Below are positions 1 through 11,239 of a stretch of 64,000 nt of DNA, in pieces (the first letter of the stretch is position 1; every line of letters starts with the position of its first letter). The notes below the pieces were generated by a model. That model saw only the letters and a list, made by a program, of their open reading frames with translations. It did no database searches and was not told the origin of the DNA. Position numbers and translations under genes: made by a program. The stretch covers positions 992,001 through 1,056,000 of the forward strand of contig CP075495.1 in the NCBI GenBank assembly GCA_021613535.1, read 5' to 3'. The DNA comes from Adineta vaga (taxonomy: Eukaryota > Rotifera).

Positions 1-640
1 CACATGTTACTACTTCTTTATCTTTTGCATGAGGATTGGCAAGTCGAAATGCATCTTGATAATTCCATTCTTCTCTTATTAATTGAGTTAAATCAAAATG
101 AGGTTTTTCCCAACTCGATTTCTCACGTTTATGTACAATCATATTTTGATAATAATTGTCTGAATAATCATCTCGCGTCAAAGCATTCATATCACCCATG
201 AGAATATCGATATTATGTTTTACGGGATCAAATTCTTTTATTTGTGCTAATCGATCATCTTCATCGATATGATCAAGATGTGTCACAGCAAATGATCGAT
301 CTTGAACAAATGGATGATCACCACCAAGACGACATTGAAGCATTGCTCTTTTTTCACCTGGACATGATAAAATACCTATTTGATTGGAATGAGAAATAAT
401 AGGATGTTGGGATGCAATTCCATTGGAAAGAAACCATTCATCACATTTTCCTATAATGGAATTTTTTAAACCAAGTTGTTCACAGAATTGATGCCAATGA
501 TAATCATTATTTATTTCTTGAACTGCAATTAAATCCAATTGAAGTGGTTGAAGAACTGAAACTAAACTATTAATATTTTTAGAGTACGTAGCAAGGCGAA
601 ATTGATGAATATTAACTGTCGCTATTCGAAATGTAGACAT
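1..640 (-). CDS. Endonuclease/exonuclease/phosphatase (EEP) family protein, 3' part off the window
   Basis: The frame is open for 213 codons from an ATG at 640 down to the window edge. The protein begins MSTFRIATVNIHQF and then shows the landmarks of the EEP superfamily (APE1, DNase I, inositol phosphatase, deadenylase-like). These are an N-terminal TVNIH strand, DLIAVQEIN at about residues 42-50 with the metal-binding Glu, a THLDH segment at about 127, and ILMGDMNALTRDDY at about 152-165 with the GD.N metal and catalytic motif. The final SDH-type motif would lie beyond the edge. It is probably a Mg2+-dependent phosphodiesterase; whether the substrate is nucleic acid or phosphoinositide cannot be decided. 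No intron is seen in this part. A short relic of the same gene lies near 3.05 kb. Confidence 0.85.
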   Translation of the reverse strand, partial: MSTFRIATVNIHQFRLATYSKNINSLVSVLQPLQLDLIAVQEINNDYHWHQFCEQLGLKNSIIGKCDEWFLSNGIASQHPIISHSNQIGILSCPGEKRAMLQCRLGGDHPFVQDRSFAVTHLDHIDEDDRLAQIKEFDPVKHNIDILMGDMNALTRDDYSDNYYQNMIVHKREKSSWEKPHFDLTQLIREEWNYQDAFRLANPHAKDKEVVTC

Positions 641-1592
641 TCTAGGAAGTGAAATTTTCTGTTAAGATTCGACAACATATAATATTTATGAATTTTATTT
701 TATTAGTTCCAATGTCATAACCAATGAGAAGAAAGATAAGTAAACGTCGCCAGTTTTTCTAACTGCAACAATGCTATGTTGACTATATTGACCTCTTTCT
801 ATTGTCTCTCTGATACAATTAAATATTCAAAAAATATCTTCGACAAAAAAAGCAATGAAATTGAATTTTAGAGATACATTTTGATTAGATGAACAACAAT
901 ATTTTGATCTTACATGTCGTCTTTATTCCTTCAGTGTATATAATCTTCATGTAATCAAAAGTATAGGGATATATTCAACTGAGAAGTACATATCGAGGAA
1001 ACGTCATGAGATGTTCTTCTCCTCCGATTCTCAGAATTCCTTCATATTTTGTTTCATATGTGGAAAATAGTGACGAATTTCATGAAAATTTCATCAAATC
1101 ATTTAGAGTTTTACAAGAATATTGAAACATCTGGATTGATTGTCTTATTAAATAATTGTTTATTTTTAATAAATTAACATCCTGTTTGATATGAAATCTC
1201 GAATAGTTTATAATTATATTTTTCGAGGAAATTAATTTCACTTGAAGTAGAAAAGGAAAGATGATTTATCATACATCTTATGTTAATCAACTATTTTCTG
1301 TTCTTGTTTTTCTTTTTTTGTATAACTCTCGAAAAATATTATTTTCATTTCTAATATAATGTGTACCTATTCTAACAAAAATTGAGTCAATTGGAATTCT
1401 GATATTTGAGAGAATTGTTTTAATCCTAAAAACAAGTCGTATATTGAAATAATAAAGTAAAATCTTGTGTCTTAGATAGAATCAGAGAATTGATTGAAAA
1501 GAATAGTTAAGAATATAGATTTAGTATGAGAGGAAATTAGTTTTATATTTAAGATTATATATATTCTCTCTTATTCAAATAAATAAATTATC
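641..1592. other. Intergenic, no gene seen
   Basis: AT-rich spacer between the divergently transcribed EEP gene and the 7TM gene. I found no ORF with family character, repeat or RNA gene. It presumably carries both promoters. Confidence 0.6.
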
Positions 1593-2600
1593 ATGTCTAA
1601 CATATCATCTATTAACATTGGAGCTGAACAATTAAATACAGCAGCATCATTATGTGTTTTAATTTTATCCTTAATAAGTATTATACCTGGTGGAATTGGA
1701 TTAATATTCAATATATTAATTTTTACTCGACCAATATTACGAAACGAAGGATGTGTTGTTTATTTCTTTTGTTCAACATGTTTTAGTGTATTTATTGTTC
1801 TTATTATGCAACCTATTCGTGTTATTGCAGCTAGTTTTAATAAAGATCTAGCTAATTATAATCTTGGTATTTGTAAACTACAATGGTTTGCTTTATATAG
1901 TACACGTTCAATTGCATCTTGGTTAATTGTCTTTGCTTGTATGGATCGATTTTTTCATAGTTCAATAAATGTAAAAATTCGTCAATTAAGTTCATTAAAA
2001 ACAGCAAGAATTATTGTTTTGATTAGTAGTATTTTAATTTATATATTATATATTCATATGATTATCTATTATGAAATTATCTATGGTCTTGATCGTTTTG
2101 GTAATATATCTCCATCATGTGGAGCTCAACAAGGTATTTATCGAAAATTTTTTGGATTTTGGAATATGATTATGTATTCACTTTGTCCTTGTTCTTTAAT
2201 GTTCACTTTTGGATTGTTAACATTGAAAAATGTTCGTCAATATCGATCTATTATTCCAGTAATGAATGATGCAACACGAATTGCTCGACGAACAGATATT
2301 CAACTTTTACGTATGTTAACTGCTCAAGTATTTATCACAATTCTCTTTACATTACCAACAGCATTGAATGATTTATATGCATCATTTACAAGTAGTTGGA
2401 TAAGAGATACATTTCAAGTAGCACAATTGAATCTATTAGGTCGTGTGACTGGAATTATACCATATTTTGCTCATTCAACTACTTTTTATTTATATACATT
2501 AACGGGATCAATTTTTCGTCGAGAACTTTTCAGAATCTTTCGACGATTTTTACATTCTAATCGAATCGTTCCTCCGACAATTCCAGGTGGAACTCGTTAA
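1593..2600 (+). CDS. 7TM rhodopsin-like G-protein-coupled receptor
   Basis: Single-exon 335-residue protein starting at the ATG at 1593. Seven hydrophobic segments are visible: about residues 17-45, 57-80, 97-118, 138-162, 190-210, 243-262 and 283-305. TM3 ends in ACMDRFFHSS, a DRF form of the DRY motif. A Cys before TM3 (GICKLQW) and one in the second extracellular loop (SPSCGAQQ) can form the usual disulphide. The C-terminal tail is short and Arg-rich. The style matches the large peptide-receptor-like (FMRFamide-receptor-like) 7TM families of bdelloids; the ligand is unknown. It is unrelated at fine scale to the 48-57 kb receptor array but belongs to the same broad class as the broken gene at 7.1-8.2 kb. 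Confidence 0.85.
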   Translation: MSNISSINIGAEQLNTAASLCVLILSLISIIPGGIGLIFNILIFTRPILRNEGCVVYFFCSTCFSVFIVLIMQPIRVIAASFNKDLANYNLGICKLQWFALYSTRSIASWLIVFACMDRFFHSSINVKIRQLSSLKTARIIVLISSILIYILYIHMIIYYEIIYGLDRFGNISPSCGAQQGIYRKFFGFWNMIMYSLCPCSLMFTFGLLTLKNVRQYRSIIPVMNDATRIARRTDIQLLRMLTAQVFITILFTLPTALNDLYASFTSSWIRDTFQVAQLNLLGRVTGIIPYFAHSTTFYLYTLTGSIFRRELFRIFRRFLHSNRIVPPTIPGGTR

Positions 2601-2610
2601 GATTGAATGA

Positions 2611-2656
2611 AATAAAGATGTTATCGTCAACTATGTTATTATTTTATGACGATAAC
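2611..2656 (+). promoter_or_regulatory. Poly(A) signal followed by a hairpin downstream of the 7TM gene
   Basis: AATAAA lies at 2611-2616, just after the 7TM stop codon. It is followed by a perfect 10-nt inverted repeat, GTTATCGTCA (2620-2629) and TGACGATAAC (2647-2656). The hexamer is a plausible polyadenylation signal. The hairpin role is unknown. Confidence 0.45.
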
Positions 2657-3045
2657 TATTTGCTATATCTTTTCTTTCTATGTCTTCTACGTATATACAT
2701 AGTTCTTCGTTTCTGTATTATATGTATTGTGCTCTTGATCATCATGTACCCATAATAATCTACTTTTTTTTGTCTAGACGCTCTTTTCCTTGTTTATATA
2801 AACAGTTGTTTTCCTCTCTTTGTGTTCTGTTGATGTGATTTTCTTTTTTTTCAAATTATTATATTGATTTTCATCATTTCATGTTATGGTAGATAGATTT
2901 TCTATTGTGAGAATCCGAGACATTACATGTCTTTGTTTCTTATTTTCAACATGGAAAATGAAATAATTGCTAAGAGAATTTCAAGAAATAAAATAAAATT
3001 TATGATAAATTCTACAAATACAATATTATGATCTGTTACTCTTTC

Positions 3046-3125
3046 TGTATCAATTGAATTAAATAAAAATGAGGATTTTCCCAACTATAGAATTCTAACG
3101 TTTCTATTTCAATCGAATTCAAATT
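3046..3125 (-). pseudogene. Short relic of the EEP nuclease gene
   Basis: About 70-80 bp here resemble positions 65-135 of the left-edge EEP gene. The shared run is attgaRttaaatMaaaatgagg followed by tttcccaact and an acgttt block. It is much diverged and has no coding potential. The rest of the spacer from 2657 to 3287 shows nothing recognisable apart from a short TA run at 3189-3200. Confidence 0.5.
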
Positions 3126-3287
3126 AACGGTGATTTATTTTCATTCTGTTCACATGTACTTATTCTTTTCTCTCTTTTTCTTGACTGATATATATATATA
3201 GATAGATGTAACTGTTTCTTTCCTTTTCAAATTTCATTTATTTATACATATTTAATTTATCTATTATTTTTCTTGTTCTTGTTTAGA

Positions 3288-5000
3288 ATGATCCAATTCG
3301 AATCTTTACCAAATGAATTATTACTAAATCTATTCGAATATTTCAAAACTATTGAATTATTTCAAATCTTCTATGGTTTAAATTCTCGTTTCAATATTTT
3401 ACTTTATAATTATTATCGAAATTATCATCTTGATTTCCGATTCATATCAAAACGTGATTTTCTCATATTTTCTGATCATCATCTTCCACAAATAATTAAT
3501 CATATTGTTTCTCTTCGAATTGGTGATGAATATGAAACACCAGGTCTTCCATATATCTTTCATTTTCTTGGATATTCACTTCGAGAATTTATTCATTTAC
3601 AATATCTTTCATTACATGATATTGAATTATCAATATTTATTGAATATTTCAATGATATTTCACAATTAAATAATCTTATTTCATTAACAATTACAAATTG
3701 TAATATTTCATTTTATGAAACAAAAGAAATGAATTTCTTTAATCAAATTTGGTTATTACCAAAATTAAAATATTTTCATATTAATACTGATTATCTTAAA
3801 TATATAAATAATTTTCAAATAAATCATCATTCATCAACACTTGAACATATATATATTCATACATCATGTGAATTTTCATATTATAATCTTATTAATATAA
3901 TTGAATATACATCAAATCTTCAATATATTTCTATGTCAATTGAAGCATTAAATAAATATGAAATGTTAACATTTAATTTATCATCAATTATAAATCTTAA
4001 ACTTAAATATCGTGGTGAAACAAATATATTAAAAAATCTTTTACAAAATACACCAAATCTTCAAGAATTACATATTCGAATGATGAATACTTATTTAACT
4101 GGACATGAATGGAAAGAAATTATAAAAAATTATTTACCATGTTTAAAAATCTTAAATTTTCAAATCTGTATACGTTATTTACCAAATGAAAATGTAAAAA
4201 TTCCATATGATGAATTTTTAAATACATTTCGAACATCATTTTGGCTTGATGAACATCAATGGTATATTTGTAGTGATAAATATCCAGATGGTTTTATTAT
4301 TTTCTATACATTACCATCATATTTTTCTGAAACAACTTCAATGATTGTTTTACAACAAAAATCAACATGTCCATTAGAAAAAAAACAATGGTTATTGAAT
4401 AAAATTAAACGTTTACATTGTAGTTCATATAATGATAAATATCCATATGAAATTTCGACATATTTTTCTAATATAAATGATTTAAATATTGATTTACCAT
4501 TAACAAATCGAACATGGAATAGTATTTTAACATTTAATAATTTAACATCATTAACTGTTCATATTGGACGAGGAAAAGATGAATCATTTGATCTTCAACG
4601 AATTCTTAATCAATCATTTCATCTTTATTCATTAACAATATATGAATTAATAAAAAAAGAATATTCAATTATTTTTCAATTAATAAGTTCATCAATTCGT
4701 CGATTAAAATTTCAAACAAATAATTTATATCCATGTTATTTTAATAAAGATGATTGTATTTTATTTACACAATCATCACTTGGAAAACAATGTGAAGTTC
4801 TTTTTATTTCTCTTGAAGATTTACAATGTGTTGAATATCTTATGAATATGTTAAATAAACTTCGAACAATAACAATTAAAATTAATTATAATTCTTATCT
4901 TAAAGAATATTCAATACAAAATCAACAAATTGATTTAATTAATCAACAACTTCAAAGACTCTTTCAAGAATATCAAAACTTATGGACATATTCAAATTAG
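3288..5000 (+). CDS. F-box protein with degenerate leucine-rich repeats
   Basis: 570 residues from the ATG at 3288. An upstream in-frame TTG exists, but the ATG gives the standard family start MIQFESLPNELLLNLFEYF. Residues 1-45 are an F-box (LPNELLLNLFEYFKTIELFQIFYGLNSRFN), the Skp1-binding module of SCF ubiquitin ligases. The remainder is a long run of irregular Leu/Ile/Asn repeats (LKYFHIN, LQYISMS, LKILNFQ, LTSLTVHI, LYSLTIYEL), a degenerate LRR-like array that would bind a substrate. Such intron-poor F-box genes are numerous in bdelloids. The sequence TTCTTGTTTAG immediately before the ATG resembles a splice acceptor, so a 5' untranslated exon is possible. Substrate unknown. Confidence 0.85.
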   Translation: MIQFESLPNELLLNLFEYFKTIELFQIFYGLNSRFNILLYNYYRNYHLDFRFISKRDFLIFSDHHLPQIINHIVSLRIGDEYETPGLPYIFHFLGYSLREFIHLQYLSLHDIELSIFIEYFNDISQLNNLISLTITNCNISFYETKEMNFFNQIWLLPKLKYFHINTDYLKYINNFQINHHSSTLEHIYIHTSCEFSYYNLINIIEYTSNLQYISMSIEALNKYEMLTFNLSSIINLKLKYRGETNILKNLLQNTPNLQELHIRMMNTYLTGHEWKEIIKNYLPCLKILNFQICIRYLPNENVKIPYDEFLNTFRTSFWLDEHQWYICSDKYPDGFIIFYTLPSYFSETTSMIVLQQKSTCPLEKKQWLLNKIKRLHCSSYNDKYPYEISTYFSNINDLNIDLPLTNRTWNSILTFNNLTSLTVHIGRGKDESFDLQRILNQSFHLYSLTIYELIKKEYSIIFQLISSSIRRLKFQTNNLYPCYFNKDDCILFTQSSLGKQCEVLFISLEDLQCVEYLMNMLNKLRTITIKINYNSYLKEYSIQNQQIDLINQQLQRLFQEYQNLWTYSN

Positions 5001-5122
5001 ATAATTAGATTTTTCTTTGTTTTTATATAGATGATCAGAATTTGTTTAGTTTTTTAGGTATTTATTTTTTTAGTAAATAACACAATAAAGAATAATATTT
5101 AGTTAATGATTGAAAATTTAAT

Positions 5123-6960
5123 CTATTTAAAGTTTTGATAAAAAAGAAATTCATCTATCATTCCATAGAATTGTTCTTTACTTAGAATTCTAAATGCACA
5201 AATTGACGAGTTTGACGTAGGTATATTACCCAATGTAATACTATTTGATCTATTAGATCCACTATAAATAAATGTACTCATTGAACCAATAAATGTTCCA
5301 TTTATCCATAAATCAAGTCCATTAATTGGATTATAAGTAGTAACTAAATGAGTTCAAGTATTTAATGGAATAATAGGACCAATAACTGAATTAATAGAGT
5401 AACCATTTCAATTCTGTACAACGATATGTTCTGATGTTTTAAAACCAATGATTGGAATACACGAAGGTCTTCTTAATGTTCTAAAAATAAGTTATAAAAA
5501 TTAGAATGAACAAAAAAGTATAAAACATCTCTATAAATCTGTACTCGCTACTCATATAAAGAATGATTCCGTCGATTGAATGTTTCTTTATCCATAATGC
5601 AAATGAATAAGCTCTATTTCCTGTAATTGAAGGAGTTAAAGCAGATATTTGAAAAATATCATCATCTCGATTAAATTGTATAGCTTGATTAACACGTCCA
5701 TTAACGAAAGTTATTTCTCCGATAATTAACTATCGAAGAAAAAACAAAAGTTTTTTGAAAATTTCATTTTTTTACCTTACCCCATGAATACGATTCGGAC
5801 CTGAATCAAAATTGGTTGACCGTCTATCAAATGGATAAGAAGCTATAAGTGTTGCATCTGTTAATATTTCTTTTGCATCTTTTAACCGAGATATGTATGA
5901 TAATGAACCGATGAGACCATCCCAAAACGAAGTAAATCCAGTAGGACCAGGGTCATATGATGAACCAATTGCAATATAAGCTTGAGTTGCTAAAAATGGA
6001 GTACGTGATAATCCTATACAATCAAGCATTCCATTTAAATATAGATATTGAACGCGATTAGAGTAATTATAAACAAAAGCTAAATGATGCCATCTATCTG
6101 TAGTTATATTTGTTGTACCTAAAGAGTACATGTTACCAAAGTCGAAATATAATTTATAAGAATATATAGAAATAGATAAACAATATCCAGCTGTATATAT
6201 CTGACATATTCTTACTAAAAACCTGAATTCATCATCTAGAAAAATGTCTTAAAAGATGTAATCATCAAACATATCTTTTTCAAATACTTAAATTAATTGG
6301 ATAAATCCACATTTGCCAAGTAAAATTCGTATATGTCATGTTCAGATAGTATGGAATAATAAAATATTGAGAATGTCTACTTTGAAAAGAAGCAGCGATT
6401 CCACGATCAGCATAACCAGGAGACACAATACTTGCATTATTGAATGTATTACCTTGATAAGTCGTGCATATGTCACTAACACTCGAAGGAAATGACCAAC
6501 ACATTTCATATCGTGCTGGTGTCAGTGCTTAAAAAACCTTATCTGAATAGATGATATTTTCAATACTAAGAAACATACTTGTAGTCGTACTACTCATATT
6601 AATAGCTATGAAATATAGAACAAATAATTAAATATGAAGAAAATAAAACCAATCTTACAAGAAGATGTCATTGTTGGTAGAGAAACTATTTCTGTCATTT
6701 CTGATGAATTTTTATTTTTACTAAATACTACAACGCAAGTAATAGTAATTGATAGAATGACAATACTAGCAATAATAATCGTTATTATGTAAATAACACG
6801 ATGACTCAATTTTCTATGTCTTGGATTTTGAATTGGCTCTTGATTATTCTGATTATGTTTTCTGTTGACATGTCTAACTCGTGGTAGACCGTCTATAAAA
6901 TGAGCAGGATATGGAGGTCGATTGTCTTCATACGGTTATTCATCAGTATATCTATTTTGT
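5123..6960 (-). pseudogene. Broken membrane-anchored double LamG/concanavalin-like lectin gene
   Basis: Read from 6960 leftward: a cytosolic Pro/Arg/Asn-rich segment (EDNRPPYPAHFIDGLPRVRH), a TM helix (VIYIITIIIASIVILSIT), a short stalk, then two LamG-like jelly-roll domains. The first contains YADRGIAASFQSRHSQYFII, FTWQMWIYP and DRWHHLAFVYN. The second contains AYSFALWIKK, THLVTTYNPINGLDLWINGT and GSMSTFIYSGSN. Introns are evident after TSSC (donor near 6656), after INLS (near 6290) and near 5782 and 5520. Three in-frame stops break it: TAA at 6936-6938 and TGA at 5408-5410 and 5354-5356. Both TGAs sit where the fold has tryptophan (N-W-NGYS and T-W-THLV). Family members would bind glycans at the cell surface. 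It is almost certainly non-functional as read. Confidence 0.7.
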
Positions 6961-7146
6961 TGTATTCTCAGTACACGAAAAAAGTAAAAATGATTTGAAC
7001 AAGAATAAAATTCCAATTTTAAATTCTTTGTTTTTTTTTCAAGTAAATTCTATTTGATTAGAAATTGTTTTTCGAAGAGAAAGCTTTCAAGACTACTTCA
7101 ATTGATGTATATACGTTTCTTTCTTTATTTTTTAATTATTATAACT

Positions 7147-8176
7147 TTATGAATGTGTTGAAAGATCATGAATTTGTTTAGTTTTAAAAAAATTCATAAA
7201 GTTCCGTCGAAATCCACGATTGGTAGTTAATGATACATAAAAACTTGAAGTAAAAAAAGTATATGACATTAGATTAACTACTTCCGATGTGATACTTTCG
7301 ACAGCTATTTGATATGGTGATTTTTTTTGATTCTGTGTAAGATTTAAATAGATAAGATATGTTGCATAAGGAATTCGTGTAATTAATGCAATACTTAATT
7401 GAACTAAAAGCATTACTGTCAATTGCGTATCGATCTGTTGACTAAGTGTTTGTTTTACAATTGTTCTTTGTGGAGGAGAAGGATTTCCAAGATTAATATG
7501 TCGATGTGTAATTTCTCGAACACTTCGTAATATTAAAATTCCAAGAATAATCATAACAATTGGTGTACCCATTGCTGTAATACATGCTTCAATATAATTA
7601 TCAAATGTTGCATATATTCCTGGCATAGGAATACATTTTCCATTTATTATACTATATAAAATAAGTCGATGACCAAAAAAGATTAACCAAAAAATAACAC
7701 ATCCACTTGCTAATTTATACGTTAAATCATGACGATTACTCCATTTACGATATTCTAAACGAATTCGAAATAGAAAAAATAAAAACGCGAAGAAAAGTTT
7801 TCAATTTACTTAATGAACGTTGTAAAGATAAAATTCGATCAATTGTTCCTAAAGTAAATAATGTTAAAGATACAACATGATTCCAAACAGAATCAAATTG
7901 TCGAATTTTACAAAGAATATCATATCGTGTTGTTATTGGTATTTGAAATCCACGTTGTAATAATCGTGTTAATAATAAAAAATCAAAATAAATTAAATTT
8001 GATATAGATTCTAATAAAAAATAAATTGAATAAGCACGTTGACGAAATGATCGACAACTAAATACAATTATATTTCCAAAACAACCAATATTTCCTGCTA
8101 TCAAATAAAAACAACCAATATAAATATTCAATTGATATGGAACTAATAATAATATATCAACTATTGTTGAATTCAT
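7147..8176 (-). pseudogene. Frameshifted 7TM G-protein-coupled receptor
   Basis: From the ATG at 8176 (MNSTIVDILLLVPYQLN) the frame encodes TM1-TM3 and the start of the second intracellular loop, with TM3 ending in LGTIDRILSLQ, a DR-type DRY motif. It then runs into a stop near 7745. A second frame encodes RLEYRKWSNRHDLTYKLASG, TM4, TM5 (PIVMIILGILILRSV), a basic loop, TM6, TM7 and a tail, ending at 7147. The two frames overlap around 7765-7805 at T-rich runs, with no GT..AG intron that restores phase. A single-base indel is the simplest explanation, either real decay or an assembly error at a homopolymer. Intact, it would be about 340 residues, similar in type to the 1.6 kb receptor. Confidence 0.7.
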
Positions 8177-8682
8177 CTTCAAATGAATATGATTCAAAAG
8201 AAAAGAAATAAAATTCTTTTATAATATGTCATTCATGTGTATTTAATTAAAAATGAAATTAAAAATATGATATTCTTTTTTTACACAATATCATTAACAT
8301 ATGACAGGATACTCTATTATGCACTTTGTCTGTTTAAGACACATTCACGTAATGAAAGATTAGCAAATCAGTTTTTTTTCCTTGGCAGTTTTGAAAATTT
8401 TATTAAATGTCATTTTCAGATGATTGCTTTTCTTTATATAGAATCTTCAAGTTTCATGTCAAAACTCATAATACTTCAACTATTATATACTTACATGATG
8501 TTCTATTATGTATACTGTCACGGCCTGGAAATATTTTCTTGTAAACATGTCTCATTACTATTTTAATTGAATGAAATAAATACGAAATTCATCATTCTGA
8601 TGATACTTACTTGAACACGAACAAAATGATTTCTATAAATAAATTTTATTTTGAGAAGAAAAGAATCTGTTACGGTATAGTT

Positions 8683-10138
8683 TTAATCTAGAAGTGTTTC
8701 ATATTTTTGAATTCGATGATTTTTATAATCAGCAACGTAAAGATGTCCGTCAGAATCAAATGATAAACCAGTAGGACCATTCAATTGATTTGATTCATTT
8801 CCTTCGGCAATGATCAATCCTTCCGTATTATCTTCACACCAAACCATAATTCGATCATTTCCATAATCGGCTACAAAAACTTCATTCCATTGGTTAACGA
8901 ATAATCCTTCAGGTGAAGACAATTGATTGAGATCATTACCTTCACCGTTTCCACCAGCAACAATGACACCTTGTTTTGCATTCTTTCTCCATTTTATCAA
9001 TCGATGATTATCTCGATCTGAAATATAAATCGATTGTTCATCATCAACAAAGATAAAAGTAGGAAAATTAAGTTGATTGAGTTTATTTCCTTGTCCGATT
9101 CCACCTGCTACCATTTTCCCGACTTTTCCACCTAATTTCCATTGTCTCACTTCGTTCTTCGAACAATTAGAAACATAAAGAAATCCATACTTATACATTG
9201 CTATACTACAACACTTAATATCATGAATGAGAATTTGTTGTTTTCGATCAAACCATCGAATTACTCGTTGATTGTTAAAATCAGCAATAATGAATGAATG
9301 ATTTTCTTTATCTACTATAATATCTGTTGGACAACATAATTGATCAATTTGACTTCCTCGTCCATTTCCTCCTGCTATAATATTACCAAATGGTGCATTA
9401 CATTTCCATTCAAGAATTTGATGATTATTAAAATCAGCGATAAAAATTCCTTGAGGATTTGATAGTTGATAGATTTCTTGTCCTTCTTCATTTCCACCAG
9501 CTACTGTTATTGCTTGGTCTTTCCATTTATTATATTTGAATTCTAACGATAAACAAAAAAAAACGACGTTAAATAACTCGAAGATTTTCATTTGATATTG
9601 AAAATACATTTACTTCTATTCCTTTTATATAGATGATTTTATAGAAATTTTAAAAATAAGAGATTGTGATTGATATTGAATAGAAATCTTGTAAGGATCA
9701 TTAAATTCTGTCTTCGTTTCTATCAATCTTTGTTTCAAATAAATCAAATCAATTTCATTGAATTCATTATCTTTACGAATTTGTTTTAATTGATTTACTA
9801 AATATTGAAATTTTTCTTCACTTTGATCAATAAATATTTTTCTATAATAAATAAGTCTTTTTCGACATTCTTCTGCTCTTTGTTGAATCTTTTCAATTGA
9901 TTCTTTTTCCCCATAGATCAATTTGTTTCATTAATAACGAGTTTTGTGAATTTTGTTTATTCTCAATAATTATTTGTTGAAATTGATTATAATCATTGAT
10001 AATTATATCCAATTCTTCATTCATTTCTTGTCGATGTTCTGTTAAATGTGTAAAACAAAAATCTTTTGAACATCCTCTACAAAGCTATCTGCCTTTTTCT
10101 TTGTGACATATTGAACATTGCAATTTAGTATCTGCCAT
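8683..10138 (-). pseudogene. TRIM-like B-box / coiled-coil / NHL-repeat gene, N-terminal part broken
   Basis: From the ATG at 10138 the protein starts MADTKLQCSICHKEK and has a B-box-like zinc site (CSIC..C..C...FCFTHLTEHR). A coiled coil follows (EELDIIINDYNQFQQIIIEN; later KIQQRAEECRKRLIYYRK). After an intron (acceptor near 9543) come five to six NHL repeats at 9542-8683, of the form VAGGN.EG..NQLS.P.GIFV....YIADF.NHRI..W. Lesions: an in-frame TAG at 10085-10087 inside the zinc site, a frameshift at a run of four C at 9909-9912, and a TAA just before the proposed donor near 9626. The NHL propeller itself is intact and could only be made from an internal start. Such proteins act as E3-ligase-like or RNA/protein-binding scaffolds. 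Confidence 0.6.
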
Positions 10139-10393
10139 TATTATATACACATATGAAATATATAGTTTGTGAAGATATGCAACTGATATTGATAGAGAAC
10201 AAAAGAGAAAGCTTTTTGTCTTCTAATATTTTAAACCAATCAGTTATAATTCCATGTTTAATTCTTTTCGATCCATATATTTTCAGATTTCTAAGAATAA
10301 CATTAAGATACAATATCAATAGCGTGAATTACTAATCATAATAAAAGCAAATGAAATTTTACTTTGTATTATTTTATTTCGAATAAAGATAAT

Positions 10394-10535
10394 TTATTGA
10401 TAGAACTGATTTTGAGAATTCCATCGAACAACGCGATGATTGCTGTCAACAGTGATATAAATTGCAGCAAAATCACTAAGTTGCTCTTAATGATTACCTT
10501 GTTCATATGCACCAAGCCACAGTATTCCTAACTTC
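10394..10535 (-). pseudogene. Single NHL-repeat scrap
   Basis: On the minus strand the frame reads GILWLGAYEQGNH, a stop, then EQLSDFAAIYITVDSNHRVV and RWN. This is one blade of an NHL propeller of the same type as the neighbouring gene, interrupted by TAA. It is a leftover of another NHL gene copy. Confidence 0.6.
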
Positions 10536-11239
10536 TCATAATTGACTATTGAACAGAGCGAGTCAGGGAAAATTACATTGAGGTAGCGTATGAATCGATG
10601 AATGTCTAATGAAAATATGAATGCGATAATGATCGAAATAATTCGGCGATCTATAGTTCGACAATGTTCTTTTCAATCATGACACATATATTCATTGAGA
10701 AAGATAACCATGAATCAATCTTACAAATAATTAATTGAAATGATGAAAATCGCTGAGTTAATATTACACCAATTGAATATCAGGGGTTTAATTTAGTTGA
10801 GGGTGTCGGGAAGCGATAGAAGAGCATGAAATGTTTTATTCGCTATTGATGTATAACAAAGAATATTCTTTTCGTATTAGATGTTATTGCAACTAACAAT
10901 TACTATTGCTATAATTACGTTCAGGAAGTTAATTCACGCTTGCTTACTACTGCGTTCACAGTCATTCGAATTTAACTTAACATTGGTGCGAATTGTTCCA
11001 TGAGAAATTAAGAAAACTGATTAATTTCAAAACATTTTCTCAAATATCGTATGTAGATATAAATGTTGAGACGATAGGTTCTCATTCTTATTTTATTCTA
11101 CGTTAAAAGGTTTGAATATTTTTTAGATTTACAATCAAGAATAAGTAACATTTGTTGTTTTATTTTTGTTTTCTAATCTCTTTCAATGCTATCAAGTTTG
11201 TCTTCGATCTTTATTTCATTATGGAATACACAAAAGAAT
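10536..11239. other. Intergenic, no gene seen
   Basis: No coding signal. A short G-rich tract (TTGAGGGTGTCGGG) lies at about 10797-10810, one of several TGTGGG-like tracts in the window. Confidence 0.5.

Noticed and set aside
4-201. Plus-strand ORF at the left edge
   Set aside because: It is the antisense shadow of the EEP nuclease gene and has no family character.
3273-3287. Upstream TTG start for the F-box gene
   Set aside because: TTG is not expected as a start in an animal nuclear gene; the ATG at 3288 gives the standard F-box beginning. The same reasoning moved the starts of the PARG-like, ankyrin, PAN/NHL and frameshifted 7TM genes.
5354-5410. UGA recoded as tryptophan (alternative code or selenocysteine)
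   Set aside because: Intact genes here use TGG for Trp and TGA as a true stop, there is no SECIS-like hairpin evident, and a TAA also breaks the same gene.
7765-7805. Short intron to rescue the broken 7TM gene
   Set aside because: The only GT..AG pair is about 32 nt and does not restore the reading frame.
8237-8566. 109-codon plus-strand ORF starting at GTG
   Set aside because: Hydrophobic, low-complexity AT-rich translation with no domain, no ATG start and no splice partner.
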